Notes under the pieces: generated by a model
Database searches by the model: none
Seen by the model: the letters and a program-made list of their open reading frames with translations, nothing else
Told to the model about the DNA's origin: nothing
Shown here: positions 1 through 8,446 of the stretch, piece after piece
Layout: the number at the start of each line of letters is the position of its first letter
Position numbering within the stretch: the stretch's first letter is position 1
Position numbers and translations under genes: made by a program
NCBI RefSeq assembly: GCF_002368195.1
Contig: NZ_AP018178.1
Coordinates: forward strand, 6,212,645-6,276,644
DNA length: 64,000 nt
Direction: 5' to 3'
Source: Calothrix sp. NIES-2100
GTDB taxonomy: Bacteria; Cyanobacteriota; Cyanobacteriia; Cyanobacteriales; Nostocaceae

Positions 1-1
1 G

Positions 2-850
2 CAAAGGCTAGAACAACTCAGCCGCCAGTTTTTTGCTCAAGATTTAGAAACAAAACTAGAAATACGCATGGCTTTGGGTGGGAAAGCATGGCGGGGGTAC
101 TTTCCCGTTGGGGATGAATTGACATCTGGTAAACCGGATCTCAAAGAAGGTATCTATTTTGGTGCAGAACTACCAGCTGATCATCCACTGGTAAAAGCAC
201 AGACACCTATGCATGGTTCCAACCTGTTCCCTAGCAATATTCCCTCATTCCAGGAGACTGTGGTGGAATATATGGAGGCGATGACGCAACTGGGACATAC
301 GCTTATGGCTGGGATTGCTTTAAGCTTAGGATTGGAAGAATCATATTTTGTTGAGCGTTATACATCAAATCCCTTAACATTATTTCGGATTTTTAACTAT
401 CCCCCAGATTTGTCACCTACTGAAGGGGAAAACAGATGGGGTGTGGGAGAACATACTGACTACGGTGTTTTGACTATTCTTAAACAGGATGATTCAGGCG
501 GATTAGAGGTTAAGTCTAAATCAGGATGGATTGCTGCGCCTCCTATTCCAGGTTCTTTTGTGTGCAATATCGGGGATATGCTCGATCGCATGACTGGCGG
601 TTTATATCGTTCCACACCGCATCGCGTTCAAAATGTGTCGGGACGCGATCGCCTTTCATTCCCTTTCTTTTTCGACCCCAATTTTGATGTAGAGGTTCAG
701 CCAATTCCATTAAATGGGGTAGTGATCGATGATGATCGAGAAGAACGTTGGGATGGCGCTAGCGTTCACGAATTTCGCGGGACTTATGGTGATTATGTTT
801 TGAGTAAGGTGTCTAAGGTTTTCCCTGAGTTGCGACGGACTGTGTTGTAA
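2..850 (+). CDS. Isopenicillin N synthase-like 2-oxoglutarate/Fe(II) oxygenase, 5' end outside window
   Basis: Partial gene: the reading frame is already open at base 2, so the 5' end lies to the left and the internal ATG at 68 is not the true start. The visible 282 codons match the C-terminal part of the isopenicillin N synthase-like non-haem iron oxygenase family. The iron-binding triad is visible as the HTD in GEHTDYGVLTIL and a later His in STPHRVQN, followed by the RLS (R-x-S) motif expected to hold the 2-oxoglutarate carboxylate. Members oxidise small molecules in the cytosol; the substrate cannot be told from sequence. It is followed by a perfect 17-bp hairpin before thrC, so it is probably a separate transcription unit. 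Confidence 0.85.
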   Translation, partial: QRLEQLSRQFFAQDLETKLEIRMALGGKAWRGYFPVGDELTSGKPDLKEGIYFGAELPADHPLVKAQTPMHGSNLFPSNIPSFQETVVEYMEAMTQLGHTLMAGIALSLGLEESYFVERYTSNPLTLFRIFNYPPDLSPTEGENRWGVGEHTDYGVLTILKQDDSGGLEVKSKSGWIAAPPIPGSFVCNIGDMLDRMTGGLYRSTPHRVQNVSGRDRLSFPFFFDPNFDVEVQPIPLNGVVIDDDREERWDGASVHEFRGTYGDYVLSKVSKVFPELRRTVL

Positions 851-923
851 AAATATTGTCTGAACCTGGAAATTGGCAAAACTATTGCTAGTGTACTTTG
901 CTATCCCAGTAGATTTGATGATC

Positions 924-964
924 AGTCAAACATACCCGACATAAATAGTCGGGTATGTTTGACT
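924..964. terminator. Perfect 17-bp inverted repeat between oxygenase gene and thrC
   Basis: The arms 924-940 and 948-964 are exact reverse complements (17 bp) with a 7-base loop. There is no T-run after it on the plus strand, so it may be a rho-independent-like terminator of the upstream gene, an operator, or a structured thrC leader. The thrC ATG is 63 bases downstream. Confidence 0.6.
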
Positions 965-1026
965 CGTATTTCTACTCGTGTTAGTATCAGGCGACAGTTG
1001 ACAGACAAACAGGGAAAGCTAGGTTT

Positions 1027-2331
1027 ATGACTCAGACAAAATCCGCACTCACCGAAGCAGCCGCGATCGCTTTTCAAGCCTTGAAGTGTAAGGAATGTGG
1101 TGAGGAGTATGAACTGAAAGCCAACCATGTTTGTGAGTTATGCTTTGGGCCTTTGGAAGTCAAGTATGACTACAATGTTCTGCGTAGTACTGTCACGCGG
1201 GAAAAAATTCAAGCTGGCCCTAATTCTATTTGGCGCTACCGTCCCTTTTTGCCCGTCACAACTGACAATGTTATAGATGTGGGAACTGGGATGACTCCCC
1301 TGGTGCGTTCTCAACGTCTGGCTCGTCGTCTGGGTTTAAACAAGCTTTATATTAAAAACGATGCTGTGAATATGCCCACCCTCAGCTTTAAAGACCGGGT
1401 GGTTTCCGTTGCTTTAACAAGAGCTAGAGAATTAGGTTTTACTACTGTTTCTTGTGCTAGTACTGGTAACTTGGCTAATTCTACAGCGGCGATCGCAGCT
1501 CATGCTGGGTTAGATTGCTGTGTGTTCATCCCCGCAGATTTGGAAGCCGGGAAAATTATGGGTAGCCTGATCTACAGTCCAACATTAATGGCTGTGAAAG
1601 GTAATTACGATCAGGTAAATCGCCTCTGTTCAGAAGTTGCCAATACACATGGCTGGGGTTTTGTCAATATTAATCTCCGCCCATACTACTCTGAAGGTTC
1701 TAAGACTCTAGGCTTTGAAGTTGCTGAACAATTAGGTTGGGAATTACCCGACCATATCGTCGCGCCTCTAGCATCTGGTTCACTATTTACAAAAATTTAT
1801 AAAGGTTTTCAAGAATTCGTAGAAGTTGGTTTAGTAGAAGCCAAAGATGTCCGTTTTAGCGGTGCGCAAGCTGAGGGTTGTTCTCCAATAGCGCAAGCAT
1901 ATAAAGAAGGACGTGATTTCATTAAACCAGTTAAACCGAATACTATTGCTAAATCGATTGCGATCGGTAACCCAGCAGATGGTGTTTATGCTGTGGAAAT
2001 AGCTAACAAAACGAACGGTAGTATCGAATCAGTTAATGATGCAGAAATTATTGAAGGCATCAAGCTGCTAGCAGAAACTGAAGGTATATTCACGGAAACG
2101 GCTGGTGGTACAACTGTTGCAGTGCTGAAAAAATTAGTAGAAGCTGGCAAAATTGATCCAGATGAAACTACTGTGGTATACATCACTGGCAATGGTTTGA
2201 AAACCCAAGAAGCACTTCATGGCTATGTTGGCGAACCTTTGACAATTGATGCCAAACTCGATAGTTTTGAACGCGCGCTAGAACGTTCACGCACTCTCGA
2301 GCGTTTGGAATGGCAGCAAGTACTTGTTTAA
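1027..2331 (+). CDS. thrC: Threonine synthase
   Basis: Converts O-phospho-L-homoserine to L-threonine, the last step of threonine synthesis, with pyridoxal phosphate in the cytosol. The 434-residue protein is the usual length. The PLP lysine is K122 in the SFKDR motif, preceded by the substrate-binding region around residues 88-118; the glycine/Ser/Thr-rich phosphate cup is seen near STGNLANS. The N-terminus carries four cysteines (C21, C24, C36, C39) arranged as CxxC...CxxC, which looks like a small zinc ribbon and is common in this cyanobacterial/archaeal type. The ATG at 1027 follows an AGGGAAAGCTAGG stretch. The next gene, a MoaD/ThiS-like protein, starts 101 bases downstream on the same strand and the two probably form one unit ending at the hairpin near 2745. 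Confidence 0.95.
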   Translation: MTQTKSALTEAAAIAFQALKCKECGEEYELKANHVCELCFGPLEVKYDYNVLRSTVTREKIQAGPNSIWRYRPFLPVTTDNVIDVGTGMTPLVRSQRLARRLGLNKLYIKNDAVNMPTLSFKDRVVSVALTRARELGFTTVSCASTGNLANSTAAIAAHAGLDCCVFIPADLEAGKIMGSLIYSPTLMAVKGNYDQVNRLCSEVANTHGWGFVNINLRPYYSEGSKTLGFEVAEQLGWELPDHIVAPLASGSLFTKIYKGFQEFVEVGLVEAKDVRFSGAQAEGCSPIAQAYKEGRDFIKPVKPNTIAKSIAIGNPADGVYAVEIANKTNGSIESVNDAEIIEGIKLLAETEGIFTETAGGTTVAVLKKLVEAGKIDPDETTVVYITGNGLKTQEALHGYVGEPLTIDAKLDSFERALERSRTLERLEWQQVLV

Positions 2332-2432
2332 AAGATGAAGGGCAAAGGATGAAAGCTGAAAAATTAAACTAAACACTTCATACTCTGCCTTACATACTTT
2401 ATACTTCATATTTCACACTTCATACTTCAACT

Positions 2433-2708
2433 ATGTCTGTAACAGTTTTAGTTCCCACGGCTCTTCAGAAATTTACTAATAACCAAGCTACCCTAGAATG
2501 TAGCGGTAGTACGATCGCGGAATTGTTCGATTCCTTAGAGGGTGTTTGTCCTGGTATTAAAGCCCGCTTATGCGATGAAGAAGGAAAGCCACGGCGATTT
2601 TTGAATTTGTATGTCAATAGCGAAGATATTCGCTTTTTGGATGGGACAGCTACACCCCTCAAAGATGGTGATGAAGTCAGTATTGTCCCTGCTGTTGCAG
2701 GCGGTTGA
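2433..2708 (+). CDS. MoaD/ThiS family ubiquitin-like sulfur-carrier protein
   Basis: A 91-residue beta-grasp protein ending in the diagnostic Gly-Gly (AVAGG), the tail that is adenylated and then thiocarboxylated in MoaD, ThiS and CysO. The core has the typical FDSLEGVCPG, LNLYVNSEDIRFL and LKDGDEVSIVPAVAGG elements. Its position right behind thrC, not beside moaE or thiG, is unlike molybdopterin or thiamine operons and is closer to the CysO-type carriers that donate sulfur in amino-acid synthesis; that role is an inference from context. No cognate cysteine synthase or JAB peptidase is in the window. A terminator-like hairpin follows the stop codon. Confidence 0.85.
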   Translation: MSVTVLVPTALQKFTNNQATLECSGSTIAELFDSLEGVCPGIKARLCDEEGKPRRFLNLYVNSEDIRFLDGTATPLKDGDEVSIVPAVAGG

Positions 2709-2744
2709 TAGCGAGAAGTTCTAAATTTGTTAAGTATACATCTT

Positions 2745-2769
2745 TAAGCGTGCTTTAATGGCACGCTTA
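2745..2769 (+). terminator. Rho-independent terminator after the MoaD/ThiS-like gene
   Basis: A 9-bp perfect stem (TAAGCGTGC / GCACGCTTA) with a 7-base loop is followed within three bases by a run of five T. It lies 37 bases after the stop codon of the MoaD/ThiS-like gene and before the convergent cysC pseudogene. Confidence 0.75.
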
Positions 2770-2799
2770 TGCTTTTTATGGGTGTGGTCAAGAGTCGAG

Positions 2800-3342
2800 T
2801 CATGATTTGTCATATCTAATATAGCTATGGCACTCTAAGTAGGTAACTACTTGGCACACACATTGCTTGACAGTGAATTGATCGGTTAAACAAATAATCT
2901 CTGGATTTAAAGGTTCTTCGTAAGGGTCAGATATGCCAGTAAAATTTTTGATTTGTCCTGTTTTGGCTTTGGCGTAAAGTCCCTTAACATCACGGGATTC
3001 ACAAACTGCTAATGGTGCTTGAACGTAAACTTCTACAAAGTTGGTGGTTGTTTGTCTCAATTCCTCTCGAATTTCCCGATAGGGACTGATTGCAGCTAAG
3101 ATTGCTACTACCCCATTGCGACTGAGTAAGTCAGCAACAAAACCAATCCGCCGGACATTGATATCTCTGTCTTGTTTACTAAATCCCAATCCTTAAGATA
3201 AATGGGTGCGAACGACATCACCATCAAGTAATTCTACTCGGTAACTCCGCGATCGCAGTTCTTGAGCAACAGATGAGGCAATTGTTGTTTTACCCGCGCC
3301 ACTTAACCCTGTTAGCCAGAGAATTAGACCTTGATGATTCAT
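2800..3342 (-). pseudogene. cysC: Adenylylsulfate kinase gene interrupted by one in-frame TAA
   Basis: Read from the ATG at 3342, codons 1-49 give an adenylylsulfate kinase N-terminus with the P-loop GLSGAGKTT and the LLDGDVVR segment. Codon 50 is TAA (bases 3193-3195), where the family normally has Lys in the HLSKGLGFSK stretch, so a single AAA to TAA change explains it. The same frame then continues unbroken for 130 codons with the rest of the kinase (FSKQDRDINVRRIG, FVEVYVQAPL, GLYAKAKTGQIKNFTGISDPYE). An intact enzyme would phosphorylate APS to PAPS in sulfate activation. The downstream part alone has no P-loop and cannot bind ATP normally. A sequencing error or stop-codon readthrough cannot be excluded. 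Confidence 0.85.
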
Positions 3343-3423
3343 AACTCGCTTTTTTATCTATGGAAGATAGCGATCGCACTTTACATTACTTGTGGTAGCG
3401 ATCGCACATGTAAAATGTGGTAA

Positions 3424-3465
3424 TGCATCCAAGGTGCAAGTCAATGCATCAAAAGTGCAAGCCAA
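3424..3465. repeat. Two 21-bp repeat units related to the 4340-4528 array
   Basis: Two consecutive 21-base units beginning TGCATC and containing the core AAGTGCAAG/AGGTGCAAG. They share the pattern TGCA(A/T)C-AAAG-TGCAA with the nine-unit array about 900 bases downstream. Confidence 0.6.
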
Positions 3466-3573
3466 TGTCACAGGCTAAGGAGTTGTGACAATTTTTCTGT
3501 AATGAAGTGGATTATATAGCGATCGCTTACGACAAGCCGAAGCAGCGCGTCTACGCCTCAACGATCGCATTGA

Positions 3574-3605
3574 ACAAAGATCCTAGTCAAAACTAGGATC
3601 TTTGT
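3574..3605. terminator. Perfect 14-bp hairpin, possible bidirectional terminator
   Basis: The arms 3574-3587 and 3592-3605 are exact reverse complements with a four-base CAAA loop. It lies downstream of the minus-strand 122-residue gene and could end its transcript, but no clear T-run flanks it. Confidence 0.5.
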
Positions 3606-3806
3606 CTTATATAATTGATGCTGATACTTGTTAGCAGTGTTAAACTTTTGCTGTGGCAAAATCGATGATGTAGCGATCGCCTTTTACGCTTACAGCAGTT
3701 TTCACGTAGTTGAACCACTCTCTCAGGACACAGCAGTGCTGTGCCCCTACGGCAAATGTGGTCTATTTACAGGAAGATGCTGTAAAATACGTTAATTTTA
3801 CTTAGC

Positions 3807-4175
3807 TCATGATGTGACTGACTTTTTGCGGCTAGGACGCTTGTACTCCGATTTTTTCTTCAATCCTACTGCTTGGGCTTGATCGCTATTTAATCCATAT
3901 TGTCCGCGCACAACTTCTTTCATTGCTAATACCGTATTGTGAAATTCCCATTCTGCTAATCGTGCAGCATCAGCGGCAGCACGGTATAAAGCTTGTTTTT
4001 CGGTTTCGGCTTGTTGCTGGGCTAACATAGCTTGATAAGCTTGCTGTAATTTGGCAGCAGAAGCATCAGCACGGTTAGTTTCATAGGTACTGATAGTTTG
4101 TAAACCGTGCCATGAAGTCACATCTTCACTAATGAATTGCGGGCGCAAACGGCGTGTTGTATTTTGGGTAGTCAT
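3807..4175 (-). CDS. Conserved hypothetical protein, 122 residues
   Basis: I do not recognise a named family. The protein is soluble, without signal peptide or membrane segment. Residues 35-85 are rich in Ala, Gln and Glu and probably form a long helix or coiled coil (AAKLQQAYQAMLAQQQAETEK). The C-terminus is very basic (KKKSEYKRPSRKKS), which could bind nucleic acid or a membrane. The minus-strand ATG at 4175 is a plausible start. No functional partner is next to it; the neighbours are repeats. The codon use and HIP1-free body look ordinary for this genome, so it is likely real. Confidence 0.6.
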   Translation of the reverse strand: MTTQNTTRRLRPQFISEDVTSWHGLQTISTYETNRADASAAKLQQAYQAMLAQQQAETEKQALYRAAADAARLAEWEFHNTVLAMKEVVRGQYGLNSDQAQAVGLKKKSEYKRPSRKKSVTS

Positions 4176-4680
4176 ATTACCATACTGTTGTCAGTTATGT
4201 ATTTAATGTACCCACTGCCACTTTAAAAGCTATCAGTAAGGTGAAAGATTTAAGTTTGGTAGGGTACGTTATGGACGGCAGTCCTAACGCACCGTAAATT
4301 GATTACAGATGTAGTTCAAATAAATGAAAATTCCTGTAATACAACAAAAGTGCAGGTCAGTGCAACAAAGTTGCAAGTCGATGCAACAAAGGTGCAAATT
4401 AAAGCAACAAAGTTGCAAGTCGATGCAATAAAGGTGCAAATTAAAGCATCAAAGTTGCAACTTGATGCAACAAAGGTGTAAATTAAAGCATCAAAGTTAC
4501 AACTCGATGCAACAAAGGTGTAAATCAAAGCATTTTGTATATGTAGGGTGTGTTATGGCGTAGCCTAAGGCACCATAACCTTCAGGTGGTGCCGTACCCT
4601 CAGGCGTAACCCACTCTACTAGACTATTGAAGTGATATTAGTTATTCGTCGCCAGATATAAATCTTGAAGAGAATAAGTA
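4176..4680. other. Repeat-rich gene-free stretch
   Basis: Contains two TAGGGTACGTTA/TAGGGTGTGTTA-type interspersed palindromic elements (about 4258-4295 and 4541-4616) that flank the nine-unit 21-bp tandem array. The short open frames through the array on both strands are a by-product of a 21-base period without stops, not supported as genes. Confidence 0.6.
4340..4528. repeat. Tandem array of nine 21-bp units
   Basis: Nine consecutive 21-base units from 4340 to 4528. Two alternating versions (core AAAGTTGCAAGTCGA and core AAAGGTGCAAATTAA) give a 42-bp super-period. The last units have drifted (GTGTAAAT, GTTACAAC). Because the unit is seven codons, several frames stay open for long stretches. 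Confidence 0.9.
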
Positions 4681-5502
4681 ATGACTTTGATTCTAACTGT
4701 TCTAAGTATAGTTGCTGGCATTACCTTATATATTGGTTTTTTACACTTGCTAATTGCCTCTGGGCGATTAAAACCTGCACTAAACTTATGCTTTGGGTTA
4801 AGCTGCTGGGTGGCTTTTTGTTATATTTTGGCTCTGATAGCTCAATATAAAGCCATGAATGTAGACGATTACATAAATGCCAGAAAACTACTAACTTCTT
4901 TGGGCTATATTTACGGCATTACTACTGCTTGGTTTGTGTCTCTGTATACAAATTTCAGACCAGTGCGTTTAATTTTAGTACTCAATAGCCTGTACTTCAT
5001 CAGCCTGTTAATCAACGAAATTTCTCCCACAGGGATTCTCTACTCTCATATCAGCAATCTATCAAGTATTTTTTTGCCTTGGGGCGAATCGATTACTCAC
5101 CTAGAAGGTACACTCAATCCCCTATTCAGTTTCCAATTATTAGCTTTGATCGGTAATACTCTTTTCTTTTTTTTTGCCTGTTACCTTCAATATCGGCGCG
5201 GCGAGAAGCAAGCAGCACTCACTCTGGGACTAAGTTTGACAATTTTAATAGCAACTGTTCAACACGATCGCTTAGTGGATTTGGGGAAGAGCCAATTTGT
5301 ATACGTGGCTGAGTTTGGATTTCTGTCATTCGTAGTAATTATGAGTCTACGCTTATCCAAAGATTTAATCCAAGCGATCGCTCAACGAATGAAACTCAGT
5401 CCTTCTACTATTAGACATCATGTCACTCAAGTACTAAATAAGTTAGGGGTAACAAACCGCACGGCGGCTGCTACGAGAGCAATGCAAGTTGGATGTGTAT
5501 GA
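4681..5502 (+). CDS. Seven-helix membrane protein with truncated LuxR-type HTH
   Basis: Residues 1-225 form about seven hydrophobic helices (for example VLSIVAGITLYIGFLHLL, FFFFACYL, FGFLSFVVIMSL), a membrane sensor module of the kind often joined to PAS, kinase or LuxR domains. The C-terminal residues 235-270 match only the second half of a LuxR/GerE DNA-binding domain: LSPSTIRHHVTQVLNKLGVTNRT. The first helix of that fold, normally beginning LTPRE and containing NKEIA, is missing, and the text jumps from SLRLSKDLIQ straight to AIAQRMKLS. This looks like an in-frame internal deletion, with a HIP1 site lying at the joint (about 5374). Whether it still binds DNA is doubtful. ATG at 4681 follows GAAGAGAATAAGTA. 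Confidence 0.65.
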   Translation: MTLILTVLSIVAGITLYIGFLHLLIASGRLKPALNLCFGLSCWVAFCYILALIAQYKAMNVDDYINARKLLTSLGYIYGITTAWFVSLYTNFRPVRLILVLNSLYFISLLINEISPTGILYSHISNLSSIFLPWGESITHLEGTLNPLFSFQLLALIGNTLFFFFACYLQYRRGEKQAALTLGLSLTILIATVQHDRLVDLGKSQFVYVAEFGFLSFVVIMSLRLSKDLIQAIAQRMKLSPSTIRHHVTQVLNKLGVTNRTAAATRAMQVGCV

Positions 5503-5684
5503 AGTGGCGATCGCCTGATTTTTACTCATGCTTCCTCTGCTTCTTTTTCCTCTTTTACCTAGCTATATGAATATTTAGCAATAAATATGCAAATTTTGTC
5601 TTCCTTGCACCAATAACTTGAGCATAGATATATAAAAATTTGTATGCTGAGGTTTATAGGTCTTAATAGTTCTTTTTAAAACTG

Positions 5685-8021
5685 GTGCAAGAAGATTTTA
5701 GGTTAATTGTTGATTTAGTTTTAGTTCTGGGCGTCGCAGCTTGTGGCGGACTGTTGGCGGCGCTTTTACGACAACCAGTGCTGCTAGGGTATCTCATTGG
5801 CGGTATGGTCGTGGGGCCTGCGGGGCTGGGATTGATCAAAGAAGTTATTCAGGTAGAGACTCTGGCTCAGTTTGGGGTCGCCTTTTTACTATTCGCCTTG
5901 GGTGTAGAGTTTTCCTTTGCAGAACTCAAGAAGGTAAAAGCGATCGCTCTTGGCGGTGGTGGACTCCAGATTGCGCTAACGATTTTGATCACCGTTGTGA
6001 TCTGTGGTGTCACCGGAGCTTGGGGAGCCTTACCCGCTAAGGGCGTGTTTTTGGGGTCAATTCTGTCTTTATCTTCCACCGCAGTTGTCCTCAAATGCTT
6101 GATGGAAAGCAACGAAACAGAAACACCCCACGGACAGGTGATGCTGGGTATTTTGGTAGTGCAAGACTTGGCATTAGGATTAATGCTAGCAGTCTTACCA
6201 GCCCTGCACCAACCAGGTGAAGCGATTGGTATTGCGGTGGTAACAGCGCTCGTCAGAATTGGCTTATTTGCCGCAGGTGCAGTTGTCGCAGGAATTTGGT
6301 TGATTCCGCCGCTGTTGCGACTCCTAGCCCGCACGGAAAGCAAAGAGCTATTTTTATTAGGTGTAGTTGCGCTATGCTTAGGAATTGCCCTGCTGACAGA
6401 GTATTTAGGGCTGTCCATTGAAATGGGGGCGTTTGTCGCCGGGTTGATGATTTCTGAGGTGGAATACGCCGACCAAACTTTGACCTATGTAGAGCCATTA
6501 CGAGATATCTTTGCCAGTTTATTTTTTGCAGCTATTGGGATGTTAATTGACCCAGTATTTCTGTGGAAAAATCTGGAATTAATTCTGGGGTTAGTGGCAA
6601 TAGTTTTTATCGGTAAATTTTTAATCATCACACCTTTGGTGAAAGTGTTCCGCTATCCGTTAAAAACAGCTTTAATTGCTGGGCTAGGATTAGCTCAAAT
6701 AGGGGAATTTTCCTTTGTACTTGCCAGCGAAGGACAGGCGCTAGGTTTAGTTTCTCGGTCAATATATTTACTGATTTTAGGAACCACAGCAGTAACACTT
6801 GTACTCACACCATTTGTGTTACGTTTGGTGCCATTTTTATTTACTTTGGCAGAATCTATGCCTTGGCTGAAACCTTATTTAGAAGAAGTTCAGCCGCGAG
6901 ATGTGGCTGAAGACTTGCCCTTAAAAGACCATGTGGTAGTTTGTGGTTACGGGCGAGTGGGCAAAAATTTAGTTAAGTTATTGCAGCAGCACCAGCTTCC
7001 TGTAGTGGTAATCGACCAATCGGAAAGCAGAATTCAGAAATTACGTGATGCGGGAGTGCCTTATGTATATGGTAATTGCGTGAGTTTACACGTTTTAGAA
7101 ACGGCTGGGGTGAACCATGCTAAAGGAATGGCGATCGCACTTCCCGATCCTATCAGTACACGTCTTTGTCTCAAACGCGCTTTAGAATTGTGCCCAGAAC
7201 TCAATTTAGTTGTCCGCGCTACCCAAGATAAAAATATTGAAGTGCTTTACCAACTGGGTGCTAGGGAAGTTGTACAACCAGAGTTTGAAGCTAGTTTAGA
7301 AATGGCAACCTATTTATTAACAGATTTAGGCTTGTCAGCAAATGAAGTACAACGCCAAATGCAGCAAATTCGCCAAGATCATTATTTAGACTTGCGCCCA
7401 GAACGGACTGCATCGGAAGTTTCCCGCGACTTACAGCAAGCAACTCGCGATTTAAATCGGCGCTGGTATCCCCTACCTTCTGGTTCACCTTTAATTGGCA
7501 TGAGTTTAGAAGAAGCGGATATGCGCTACTTAATTGGGGTGAGTTTAATGGCAATTCGCCGCGCTAACGGCGAAGAAATAGACTATCCCAATAACCAAAC
7601 TAAATTAGAACAAGGCGATCGCTTACTTGTAGTTGGAGCCGATGAAGAACTAGCAGCTTTAGCTGAATTTGCTTTAGGTAGAACAGCAGTTCCCGGAGAA
7701 AATAGCGCTTGTCAGTGGACGACAATTAACGCTGATACTCCAGTCTTAGGGAAAACTCTGAAAGATTTGGATATTAGCGACAAACATGGGGTAAAAGTAG
7801 AAGCCATCCGGCGCGATGGTAAATTTATTCGCTCACCTGAAGCTCACATGGACTTGCGAGACGGCGATCAAGTATTGTTATGTGGTGGCTTGGCTTCTTT
7901 GAATGAACTACAACCGTTGTTTACTGCACTCGATGCAGTGCCGCTATCTCTACCAATCATCAAAGCTGATGAGGCAGAAGTCGTCAAAGAATTTCTGCCT
8001 GTAGATAAGCCGACACCTTAA
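5685..8021 (+). CDS. CPA2-type cation:proton antiporter with TrkA-N and two TrkA-C domains
   Basis: A 778-residue KefB/C-like inner-membrane antiporter exchanging K+ or Na+ for H+. Residues 1-385 are the hydrophobic exchanger with about twelve membrane helices (LLGYLIGGMVVGPAGLGL, ALGVEFSF, GAFVAGLMISE). Residues about 412-530 form a TrkA-N (RCK) Rossmann domain with the nucleotide motif GYGRVGKN. Two TrkA-C domains follow at about 590-670 and 685-770. A GTG start at 5685 best fits the N-terminus, as no ATG lies upstream in frame near the first helix. The two TrkA-C domains and lack of the Kef ancillary subunit suggest ligand gating unlike enterobacterial KefC. A hairpin follows at 8042. Confidence 0.9.
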   Translation: MQEDFRLIVDLVLVLGVAACGGLLAALLRQPVLLGYLIGGMVVGPAGLGLIKEVIQVETLAQFGVAFLLFALGVEFSFAELKKVKAIALGGGGLQIALTILITVVICGVTGAWGALPAKGVFLGSILSLSSTAVVLKCLMESNETETPHGQVMLGILVVQDLALGLMLAVLPALHQPGEAIGIAVVTALVRIGLFAAGAVVAGIWLIPPLLRLLARTESKELFLLGVVALCLGIALLTEYLGLSIEMGAFVAGLMISEVEYADQTLTYVEPLRDIFASLFFAAIGMLIDPVFLWKNLELILGLVAIVFIGKFLIITPLVKVFRYPLKTALIAGLGLAQIGEFSFVLASEGQALGLVSRSIYLLILGTTAVTLVLTPFVLRLVPFLFTLAESMPWLKPYLEEVQPRDVAEDLPLKDHVVVCGYGRVGKNLVKLLQQHQLPVVVIDQSESRIQKLRDAGVPYVYGNCVSLHVLETAGVNHAKGMAIALPDPISTRLCLKRALELCPELNLVVRATQDKNIEVLYQLGAREVVQPEFEASLEMATYLLTDLGLSANEVQRQMQQIRQDHYLDLRPERTASEVSRDLQQATRDLNRRWYPLPSGSPLIGMSLEEADMRYLIGVSLMAIRRANGEEIDYPNNQTKLEQGDRLLVVGADEELAALAEFALGRTAVPGENSACQWTTINADTPVLGKTLKDLDISDKHGVKVEAIRRDGKFIRSPEAHMDLRDGDQVLLCGGLASLNELQPLFTALDAVPLSLPIIKADEAEVVKEFLPVDKPTP

Positions 8022-8041
8022 AAGGTGCGGCTATAGGAACA

Positions 8042-8061
8042 AAGCCTGCTTTTGCAGGCTT
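8042..8061. terminator. Hairpin between the convergent antiporter and hfq genes
   Basis: Arms AAGCCTGC and GCAGGCTT (8 bp, perfect) with a TTTT loop. On the minus strand the stem is followed by TTTGTT, so it could terminate hfq; it also sits 20 bases after the antiporter stop codon. Confidence 0.6.
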
Positions 8062-8069
8062 GAAAAATA

Positions 8070-8306
8070 CTAACTCTTCGGCTGGATGTAGGCGATCGCG
8101 TGCTTCCAAATGGTAGTTTGCTGCTTGTTTTCATCCACAAGACACACACAATGTGAGTCTTGCCAGATTATTCTACCTGTGAGCAAATCGCCCGTCATAA
8201 GTTTTAAACCTACTGTTGCTGTATTTTTTATGAGATTTTGTACTTGCCGAATACTGGGTAGTGAAGTATCGAAATCTGTAGGGGTTTTTGCTGGAGATGT
8301 ATGCAT
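8070..8306 (-). CDS. hfq: Cyanobacterial Hfq (Sm-like) protein
   Basis: A 78-residue protein with the cyanobacterial Hfq signature: SIRQVQNLIKN, then LMTGDLLTGRIIWQD (Sm1-like strands) and the degenerate Sm2 HAIAYIQPKS. Cyanobacterial Hfq proteins have diverged RNA-binding residues; in Synechocystis the homologue binds the pilus ATPase PilB and is needed for motility and natural transformation (known for the family, not shown here). The gene is divergent from dapF, which lies 251 bases away; an hfq-dapF neighbourhood is common in cyanobacteria and supports the call. Start ATG at 8306. Confidence 0.9.
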   Translation of the reverse strand: MHTSPAKTPTDFDTSLPSIRQVQNLIKNTATVGLKLMTGDLLTGRIIWQDSHCVCLVDENKQQTTIWKHAIAYIQPKS

Positions 8307-8446
8307 AGGGGAGAATGTTTTAATAGAGGGTAGAGGCTAGGGGCTAGGGACAAGGAGAGAAGTCTGAGCGCCGGCGTCCGGCGATGGCTTCGCCAACGTC
8401 TTCGACGAACAGAACTTCGGGGAGACAAGGAAGCAGAGGAGAAATA

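Larger units (their letters stand above)
3343..3806. other. Gene-free stretch with HIP1 sites and small repeats
   Basis: Between the start of the cysC pseudogene and the end of the 122-residue gene. It holds several GCGATCGC sites, two 21-bp units related to the array at 4340 (3424-3465), a perfect hairpin (3574-3605) and degenerate GC-rich interspersed repeat sequence. No convincing coding sequence was seen. Confidence 0.6.

Noticed and set aside
4299..4528. 60- and 70-codon frames through the nine-unit array
   Set aside because: Same reason: open frames arise from the repeat period on both strands, and the starts are weak (TTG or none).
4340..4528. CRISPR array interpretation of the tandem repeats
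   Set aside because: Units abut without unique spacers and no cas genes are present; the same applies to the 18-kb array.
5867..6498. Two long minus-strand frames inside the antiporter gene
   Set aside because: They are antisense shadows of a conserved membrane protein gene.
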